This document shows positions 58,687-64,000 of a stretch of 64,000 nucleotides of DNA, piece after piece; position 1 is the stretch's first letter, and each line of letters starts with the position of its first letter. The notes below the pieces were generated by a model. The model was not told where the DNA came from. It saw only the letters and a program-made list of their open reading frames with translations, and did not search any database. This DNA comes from Microbacterium hatanonis (GTDB lineage: Bacteria; Actinomycetota; Actinomycetes; Actinomycetales; Microbacteriaceae): assembly GCF_008017415.1 (NCBI RefSeq), contig NZ_VRSV01000001.1, forward strand, positions 248,001-312,000, given 5' to 3'. Both the position numbers and the translations under genes were made by a program.

Positions 58687-59913
58687 ATGGAAGACAACGA
58701 CAGTCCCACCCCGCACCACGAGTCGCCGAGGTTCGGCAACCCCGACCTCCCGCCGGAGGGCGAGTCGAACACCGTCGACGACCCGGCGAGCCTCACGATG
58801 ACCGGGCCTCAGAACCCGGTCGTGGAAAGCCAGTTCCCCAATCAGATCGACGCCCCGGGCACCGACATCTCCACGCAGGCGCTCTTCTGGTCATCGTTCA
58901 ACATCTCCCCGAGACGCGTGCAGCGCGGCGGGTGGGCCCGCGAGCTCACCAAGCAGGACTTCGCGATCTCGGAAGAGATCGCCGGCGTCAACATGTACCT
59001 CGAGCCCGGGGGCATCCGAGAGCTGCACTGGCATCAGACGGCGGAGTGGGCCGTCATGACCCGGGGCCGTTGCCGCGTGACGACGATCAGCCGGTCCGGG
59101 CGTCCGAGCGTCGAGGACGTCGAGGAAGGCGATCTGTGGTTCTTCCCCGGTGGAACGCCTCACTCGCTGCAGGGGCTCGGACCCGACGGCGCCGAGTTCG
59201 TGCTGGCGTTCGACGACGGAGCGCAGTCCGAGTCGAACACGCTCCTTCTCACGGACTGGTTCGCCCACACCCCGCCCGACGTGCTCGCGAAGAACTTCGG
59301 CGTCGCGCAGGAGGTCTTCGCCGACATCCCGCTGCACAATCTCTGGATCTTCCCCGGGGAGGAGCCCGGCGATCTCGCCACGGACCAGGCCGACGCGGGC
59401 GTCGAGTGGGGGGCGGCGGAACCCATCATCTTCCGACTGTCGCGCTCGCAGCCGCTGCACAAGAACTCGGGCGGCAGCATCCAGATCGCGGACAGCACGA
59501 ACTTCCCGCTGTCCGACACCGTCGCTGCCGCCCTCGTCACCATCGAGCCCGGGTCGATGCGCGAGCTGCACTGGCACCCCAACGCCGATGAGTGGCAGTA
59601 CTACCTCCGCGGGTCGGCTCGGATGACCGTGTTCAACACCGGCCCCCACGCGAACACCACGGACTTCCGCGCGGGGGACGTCGGCGTCGTGAAGAAGAAC
59701 TCCGGCCATTACGTCGAGAACACCGGCGACGACGTTCTTCAGTTCCTCGAAGTGTTCAAGGCGCCCAAGTACGAGGAGATCTCGCTGGCGAACTGGCTGG
59801 CCCACGTCCCGCCGTCGCTGCTGTCGGCGCACCTGAACATCGATGAAGAGACTCTCGCCACGTTCCCGCGGGGCGCGCAGGGAATCACCCCCGTCCGCAC
59901 GCGGACGTCGTGA
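58687..59913 (+). CDS. oxdC: Oxalate decarboxylase (bicupin)
   Basis: Converts oxalate to formate and CO2. 408 residues with two cupin domains. Manganese ligands: first cupin His114, His116, Glu120 (RELHWHQTAEW) and His159; second His295, His297, Glu302 (RELHWHPNADEWQYY) and His341. The lid SESN (181-184) keeps the glutamate (Glu182) that makes a decarboxylase rather than an oxidase, and Glu355 matches the second-site glutamate. No signal peptide; the first 60 residues are polar. A consensus ribosome site is weak. Confidence 0.93.
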   Translation: MEDNDSPTPHHESPRFGNPDLPPEGESNTVDDPASLTMTGPQNPVVESQFPNQIDAPGTDISTQALFWSSFNISPRRVQRGGWARELTKQDFAISEEIAGVNMYLEPGGIRELHWHQTAEWAVMTRGRCRVTTISRSGRPSVEDVEEGDLWFFPGGTPHSLQGLGPDGAEFVLAFDDGAQSESNTLLLTDWFAHTPPDVLAKNFGVAQEVFADIPLHNLWIFPGEEPGDLATDQADAGVEWGAAEPIIFRLSRSQPLHKNSGGSIQIADSTNFPLSDTVAAALVTIEPGSMRELHWHPNADEWQYYLRGSARMTVFNTGPHANTTDFRAGDVGVVKKNSGHYVENTGDDVLQFLEVFKAPKYEEISLANWLAHVPPSLLSAHLNIDEETLATFPRGAQGITPVRTRTS

Positions 59914-59956
59914 TGCGCACCGGAGGGTAGTCCTCGCAGGGCCACGCGCCACGCCC

Positions 59957-60000
59957 GCCTCCGCTCGTAGCTTGGGGGCACGCCAGCTACGAGCGGAGGC
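59957..60000. repeat. Perfect 16-bp hairpin covering the ribosome site of the second PucR-type gene
   Basis: GCCTCCGCTCGTAGCT (59957-59972) and AGCTACGAGCGGAGGC (59985-60000) pair perfectly around a 12-base loop. The right arm contains GGAGG, the only ribosome site for GTG 60004. In mRNA the site would be sequestered; in DNA it is also a strong operator candidate. It could end the oxdC transcript, but there is no T-tract. Confidence 0.75.
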
Positions 60001-60003
60001 CCC

Positions 60004-60909
60004 GTGAACGTCAGCCTGAGTACCTTCGACCCCGATGAACCTCGCCCCGACGACGTCGACCCCAGAGCGTCCCTCGTCGCGCAGCTCGTCGGACCCGACC
60101 CGGGCGTGCGCCGGGAGGCGCTGCGCGCGGCTCGTAACCGCCGGTGGGTGGACGCATACGGCGAGGTGGTCGTCCGGGCGGTCGCCGTCGAGGGGAGCGC
60201 GGCGGCGCGTCGAGAGTTCCAGCACGCGTTGACCGTGTCGGGGCGCGGGCACACGCTCGTTGTCGACGACGGCGTCGTGGTCCTCTTGGTCACCTCCGCT
60301 CATCGGAGCGAACTCGACATCGACGAATGGGCGCGGAGCGCAGCCCTTCGCGCCGGCGTGCGGGTGGTCGGCCCGATCGGTTCCGCCGACGTGCGCGCCG
60401 ACGAGGACGACCTGCGACGAGCCGCCGACGACGCACGCGCCACCACCGAACTCCTCCTGCTGCTGGGCGGAGACGCCATCGGGACCACGCGGTCGGAGGA
60501 CCTCGGCATGTGGCGGCTCCTCCACGGCATGACCGGTTCGCCCGAGCTGGTCGCCGCGGCCTCGCCCGCCGCGGACGAGCTGTGGCGCTCGTCAGATCAG
60601 ATGCGGCGGGCCACGGTGGAGGCCTACCTGGACGCGGGATGCAGCGTGGCCGTCGCCTGCCGCGCGCTCTTCATCCATCGGACCACGCTGTACTACCGGC
60701 TCGAGAGCATGTCGGGCACGGTGCGCGACGCGCTGGCCGACGGACTCCAGCGCAGCACGCTCCACCTCGGATTGAAGTTCCTCCGGCTCTGGGACAGCAG
60801 GAACCGCGCCGACAGCGCATCGTGGTCGTCGCCCGGCGGCGCAGGCGCCACCATCACCCCGATCGGCTCTCGACAGACGTCGAAGCGCCCATCGCTCACG
60901 GCGCCCTAG
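60004..60909 (+). CDS. PucR-type helix-turn-helix regulator (copy 2)
   Basis: 301 residues. C-terminal HTH VEAYLDAGCSVAVACRALFIHRTTLYYRLESM and STLHLGLKFLRLWDS as in copy 1 at 53399; the N-terminal region is also alignable, so the two are paralogues. An extra 35-residue Ser/Gly-rich tail has no counterpart in copy 1. GTG start, with its ribosome site inside a 16-bp hairpin. Between oxdC and the Dyp peroxidase, which it may control. Confidence 0.85.
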   Translation: MNVSLSTFDPDEPRPDDVDPRASLVAQLVGPDPGVRREALRAARNRRWVDAYGEVVVRAVAVEGSAAARREFQHALTVSGRGHTLVVDDGVVVLLVTSAHRSELDIDEWARSAALRAGVRVVGPIGSADVRADEDDLRRAADDARATTELLLLLGGDAIGTTRSEDLGMWRLLHGMTGSPELVAAASPAADELWRSSDQMRRATVEAYLDAGCSVAVACRALFIHRTTLYYRLESMSGTVRDALADGLQRSTLHLGLKFLRLWDSRNRADSASWSSPGGAGATITPIGSRQTSKRPSLTAP

Positions 60910-60919
60910 GTTCGGGATC

Positions 60920-61954
60920 GTGAGCAACTCCTTCTCCCGCCGCGTCCCCATCGAGGCGCAGAAAGTCGATGCGCCCCTGACCTCGAGCGCGACCTTCCTC
61001 GTGGTGACGGTGGCAGAGGGGGCGGATGCTGCGGACACGGTCCGGGACGTCATCAGCGGGATCGACGACATCACCAAGAACGTCGGCTTCCGCGACCTCG
61101 ACGCCCAGCTTTCCTGCACCGTCGGCATCGGCTCGCGCGTCTGGCCGCGGCTCACCTCGCGACCCGCTCCTGTCGGGCTCCACCCGTTCACCGAGTTCGC
61201 CGGCGCGAAGCACACCGCCCGCAGCACGCCGGGCGACCTGCTCTTCCACATCCGTGCCAACCGCCACGACCTCGCGTTCGAGTTCGAACGCCAACTCCTC
61301 GACGCCTTCGGGGGCGCGGTGACCGTCGTCGACGAGACGACCGGCTTCCGCTACTTCGATGTCAGAGACCTGCTCGGATTCGTCGACGGCACCGCGAACC
61401 CCGTCGGCAACGCCGTCGCCGAGTCGACGCTCGTCGGCGACGAGGACCACGACAACGCCGGCGGCAGCTACGTCGTCGTGCAGAAGTACCTCCACGACCT
61501 CGACCAGTGGCAGGCGCTGACGACCGAGCAGCAGGAGAGCATCATCGGCCGGAAGAAGGCCGACAACGTCGAGTTGGACGACGCCGATACCGGCCAGAAA
61601 TCGCACAAGACCCTGTCGACCATCGTGGTCGACGGGGTGGAGCATGACATCCTCCGCGACAATATGCCCTTCGGGAGCCCCGGAACGTCTCTGTTCGGCA
61701 CCTATTTCATCGGCTATTCGCGACACCTGTGGGTCACCGAGAAGATGCTCGAGCGGATGTTCGTCGGCGACCCGCCCGGGCTGTACGACCGGATCCTGGA
61801 CTTCTCCGAGGCGGTGTTGGGGTGCACGTTCTTCGCTCCGTCCGCAGATTTCCTCGGCGGGCTCGCAGACGATCCGACGCCGGCGCCGCCGACTGGTCCG
61901 ATGTCGCTCGACGACTACCTGGGAGTGGGCGACGCGGGGTCGTCGCCGTCGTAG
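60920..61954 (+). CDS. Dyp-type peroxidase (class B-like)
   Basis: Heme peroxidase of 344 residues. The distal GFVDG motif at 153-157 gives Asp156; Arg246 in HDILRDNMPFG is the second distal residue; His229 in KSHKTLSTI is the proximal heme ligand. No signal peptide. A Pro-rich linker and a short tail LDDYLGVGDAG at the very C-terminus resemble encapsulin cargo tags (LGIGSLK-type) of related Dyp enzymes, but no encapsulin gene is in the window. GTG start. Confidence 0.9.
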   Translation: MSNSFSRRVPIEAQKVDAPLTSSATFLVVTVAEGADAADTVRDVISGIDDITKNVGFRDLDAQLSCTVGIGSRVWPRLTSRPAPVGLHPFTEFAGAKHTARSTPGDLLFHIRANRHDLAFEFERQLLDAFGGAVTVVDETTGFRYFDVRDLLGFVDGTANPVGNAVAESTLVGDEDHDNAGGSYVVVQKYLHDLDQWQALTTEQQESIIGRKKADNVELDDADTGQKSHKTLSTIVVDGVEHDILRDNMPFGSPGTSLFGTYFIGYSRHLWVTEKMLERMFVGDPPGLYDRILDFSEAVLGCTFFAPSADFLGGLADDPTPAPPTGPMSLDDYLGVGDAGSSPS

Positions 61955-61960
61955 CGAGGG

Positions 61961-62563
61961 CTATGCCGCGCGCATCCGCGACGCCAGATCGCGGGTGGCG
62001 GCGACGACGTCTTCCAAACGGGCCAAGGACGCACCCGTCCTGCTCACGTGGATGATCCCCTGCGAGACGAGCAGGATGTGCGCCGCGAGGGGCCGGACGC
62101 CGTCTGCGGCCAGGAGGATCTCTCCGGACCCCGCGCTTTCGGCGATCCTCGCGGCGAGGATCTCCTCCATGCGCGCATTCGCATGGTCGCCGATGGCGAG
62201 CACCTCCGGAAAACGTGATCCGAGCTCGGCGATGCTGTTGAGCATCAAGCAGCCGCGCCGGTCGGGGTGGCCGGTGCAGTCGCGCACGATCTCTGCGAGA
62301 TAGTTCTCGACCGCATCCTCGAACGTGCCGTCGTGACTCGCGACGATCTCGTCGACCACGGCCACGCGGGCGTCGCAGTACCTCGCGAACACGGCGACGA
62401 ACAGGCCGAGCTTGCTCCTGTATGCGCCGTAGATGCTGCCGTTTCCGACACCCGCAGCCGTCGCGATGTCCTCGATGGAGGTGCGTTCGTACCCGTTCCT
62501 CCAGAACAGGTCCTGAGCGGCATCGAGCAACGCCTGCTGGTCGAAGCTGCGGGGGCGCGGCAT
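61961..62563 (-). CDS. TetR-family transcriptional regulator
   Basis: 200 residues. N-terminal HTH FDQQALLDAAQDLFWRNGYERTSIEDIATAAGVGNGSIYGAYRSKLGLF is typical TetR; the C-terminal ligand domain is the AcrR-like kind (RRGCLMLNSIAELGSRFPEV). The ATG is at 62563. Convergent to the Dyp peroxidase with a 6-base gap and divergent from the MmyB-type gene at 62720. Confidence 0.9.
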   Translation of the reverse strand: MPRPRSFDQQALLDAAQDLFWRNGYERTSIEDIATAAGVGNGSIYGAYRSKLGLFVAVFARYCDARVAVVDEIVASHDGTFEDAVENYLAEIVRDCTGHPDRRGCLMLNSIAELGSRFPEVLAIGDHANARMEEILAARIAESAGSGEILLAADGVRPLAAHILLVSQGIIHVSRTGASLARLEDVVAATRDLASRMRAA

Positions 62564-62719
62564 GGCACCAAATGTAGCCGCACGCCCGGCGGCGGGGAGC
62601 GGAAGATCCATCGTGGCCAGATTCAGCTCATGTATGGCCAGACGGCGGCTCACCGTTGCGGTAACGACGCCTCCAGAATGTGTGCATCGTGACCTGCGTG
62701 GCGATTCGGGGGTGGGGCT

Positions 62720-63631
62720 ATGACCGGCAACGGGCCGCTCGCTGAGTTCCTCGCATCGCGGCGCGGGCAGCTCCAGCCGGAGGACGTCGGCATCGCGCGG
62801 GAACGGGGTCGGCGGGTCGCGGGACTCCGGAGGTCCGAGGTGGCCGACCTGGCGGGTATCAGCGTCGACTACTACCTCCGCCTGGAGCAGGGGCGGGACC
62901 GCCAGCCGTCCGCGCAGGTACTGACGGCCCTGAGCCGTGCTCTGCGGCTCGACCGCGTCGCGGACACCTACCTGCACCGCGTGGTCCAGTCATCGGGCGG
63001 GCGGCGGCGCGCTCCGCGACCCGCGCTCCTCGAGAACGCGGAGGAGATCCTGCGGACGTGGGGCGAAGCTCCCGCGTACATCACGGACGCGCACCACGAC
63101 ATCGTCGCCGTGAACCGCGCGGCGACGGCCGTGGCTCCCGGCTACCTGCGGCCCGGTCGCAATCTCCTCCTGGACGTCTTCGCCGCCTCGGACAGCATCC
63201 ACGATGACGACAGCTGGAACGACACGGCCAGACGGCTCGTGGCGGCGTTGCGGTTCCAGTCGGACCCGTCCAGTCCGCGACTGCACGAGATCCTCGGGAC
63301 GCTCTCCGTCGAGCATCGCCGATTCCGCCAGCTGTGGTCGCTGCACGAGGCGTTCCCGCAGACCACGGGGGTCACGATGAGCCACATCGAAGGTCACGGG
63401 TGGGTGGATCTCCGATGGCTGACGCTCGACGTGCCGGGCGAGGTGGGGTACTTCGTGACGACGTTCTACGCCGATGCCGGCTCCCCGGGCGAGGCCGCGC
63501 TGGCCGGCATCAGCGGCGGGGGCCGCGATCACTCGGTGATGCGGCCGTTGCCCACGATGGACGCGAGCGTCGTCAGTTTGGCCTCGGCCTCCGAGTCCGC
63601 ACCGAACAGCAGCATGAGAGCCTCTGCATGA
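62720..63631 (+). CDS. XRE-type regulator with MmyB-like ligand-binding domain
   Basis: 303 residues. HTH in the N-terminal 80 (RRSEVADLAGISVDYYLRLEQGRDRQPS), then an MmyB-like PAS-type ligand domain (YITDAHHDIVAVNRAATAVAPGYLRPGRNLL... LSVEHRRFRQLWSLHEAF). The last 103 bases overlap the convergent gene that starts beyond the right edge. Paired with a second member of the same family on the opposite strand. Confidence 0.87.
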   Translation: MTGNGPLAEFLASRRGQLQPEDVGIARERGRRVAGLRRSEVADLAGISVDYYLRLEQGRDRQPSAQVLTALSRALRLDRVADTYLHRVVQSSGGRRRAPRPALLENAEEILRTWGEAPAYITDAHHDIVAVNRAATAVAPGYLRPGRNLLLDVFAASDSIHDDDSWNDTARRLVAALRFQSDPSSPRLHEILGTLSVEHRRFRQLWSLHEAFPQTTGVTMSHIEGHGWVDLRWLTLDVPGEVGYFVTTFYADAGSPGEAALAGISGGGRDHSVMRPLPTMDASVVSLASASESAPNSSMRASA

Positions 63632-64000
63632 GTGTCGTCCACCCACTCCTCGTGGTACACCAGCCGGAGCTCTCCGACCGCGGTGCCCAGGAACGTGGCT
63701 TCGCCCTGGCGCGCGGGAGCGGCTTCCGCGGCCCACGCCTCTGAGAACGAGGCGCTCATCGCCGACAGCTCGCCGACGATGCGACGAAACGGGCCGTCCT
63801 CCCTGTGCCGGTCGAGCGATTCGCGCAGCATCGCCGCGATCTGAGTCGTCGCCGCATCCCACCCGTCGTTACCGGCGTGGCCGGCCGCATCGACGAACGC
63901 ATACCGCGCCAGGTTGACTCCTACGGCGAATGCCGGCGAGATCGCGCGAGCCAGGGGGTTCGATGCGAGGACGGTGAGGTGCCGGTCCCTCACCAGAACC
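63529..64000 (-). CDS. Partial MmyB-like ligand-binding regulator (5' end outside window)
   Basis: The frame stays open to the right edge; 157 codons are visible. They encode the second half of an MmyB-type regulator (SNPLARAISPAFAVGVNLARY, FSEAWA, TFLGTAVGELRLVYHEEW, LMLLFGADSEAEAKL), i.e. the ligand-binding domain; the HTH would lie at about 64.3 kb. It is the second MmyB-family gene here and convergent to the first, with overlapping 3' ends. Confidence 0.82.
   Translation of the reverse strand, partial: VLVRDRHLTVLASNPLARAISPAFAVGVNLARYAFVDAAGHAGNDGWDAATTQIAAMLRESLDRHREDGPFRRIVGELSAMSASFSEAWAAEAAPARQGEATFLGTAVGELRLVYHEEWVDDTHAEALMLLFGADSEAEAKLTTLASIVGNGRITE

Noticed and set aside
1600..62000. 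The frequent hexamer GGATGC/GCATCC as a possible chromosome-architecture motif
   Set aside because: A rough estimate from about 70% GC predicts several tens of copies over both strands in 64 kb, similar to what I see; many are simply GAT-GCN (Asp-Ala) codons.

Overview
The window is dense, GC-rich actinobacterial chromosome. GC-ending codons, many GTG starts, GTGA/ATGA start-stop overlaps and the recognisable proteins all suggest Microbacteriaceae, most likely Microbacterium; this assignment is inferred from style and gene content, not from a marker gene. I see no rRNA, tRNA, CRISPR array, insertion sequence or integrase, and no gene-free stretch longer than about 300 bases.

Layout. (1) 1-14 kb, core metabolism: a HerA-like ATPase cut by the left edge, an SDR/DUF2867 protein, then molybdenum-cofactor genes (mogA, moaE, moaD, moaC, moeA, moeB-like, moaA) on both sides of a cytochrome bd locus (cydA-cydB-cydD-cydC). 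All minus-strand genes from cydA to moaD are tightly packed and may form one transcript; moaA diverges from cydA across a 172-bp region with a GntR-type palindrome. (2) 14-26.6 kb, mixed housekeeping and small genes: PadR, CsoR with a copper-chaperone-like protein, MarR, a Gfo/Idh oxidoreductase, DUF1345, a YidC homologue, DUF3072, a DUF3516 helicase, 6-phosphogluconate dehydrogenase, and three paralogous single-pass membrane proteins of unknown function. (3) 26.7-32.1 kb, first glycan block: a GT2-like protein, a GT1-like glycosyltransferase, a HEAT-repeat/GT4 fusion and a pyruvyl-transferase-like protein. (4) 32.2-38.3 kb: bifunctional nuclease, a GntR/ABC operon with a clear autoregulatory palindrome, a CPBP protease, LLM flavin oxidoreductase and aldo/keto reductase.

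(5) 38.3-45.6 kb, second glycan block: two divergent, translationally overlapped operons with six glycosyltransferases and a WcbI-like protein. There is no flippase, polymerase, ABC exporter or initiating transferase. One gene (41653) has no usable ATG/GTG/TTG and appears to start at AUC behind a perfect AGGAGG. (6) 46.4-64 kb, accessory stress/detoxification region: alpha/beta hydrolases (one without its catalytic serine), peroxiredoxin, DsbA-like protein, two MFS transporters (one fused to a monooxygenase-like domain), an XRE-STAND regulator, a frameshifted FAD monooxygenase, aquaporin, SnoaL-like protein, oxalate decarboxylase, Dyp-type peroxidase, two short PucR-type regulators, TetR, and two convergent MmyB-type regulators, the last cut by the right edge.

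How the parts work together: MoaA/C/D/E, MogA and MoeA/B would build molybdenum cofactor beside an oxygen-scavenging terminal oxidase, which suggests (inference) low-oxygen respiration. The glycosyltransferases of regions 3 and 5 probably decorate a strain-specific surface glycan or glycolipid. Region 6 looks like a regulator-rich peroxide, disulfide and oxalate stress module gained or reshuffled recently, judging by its broken and catalytically altered members.
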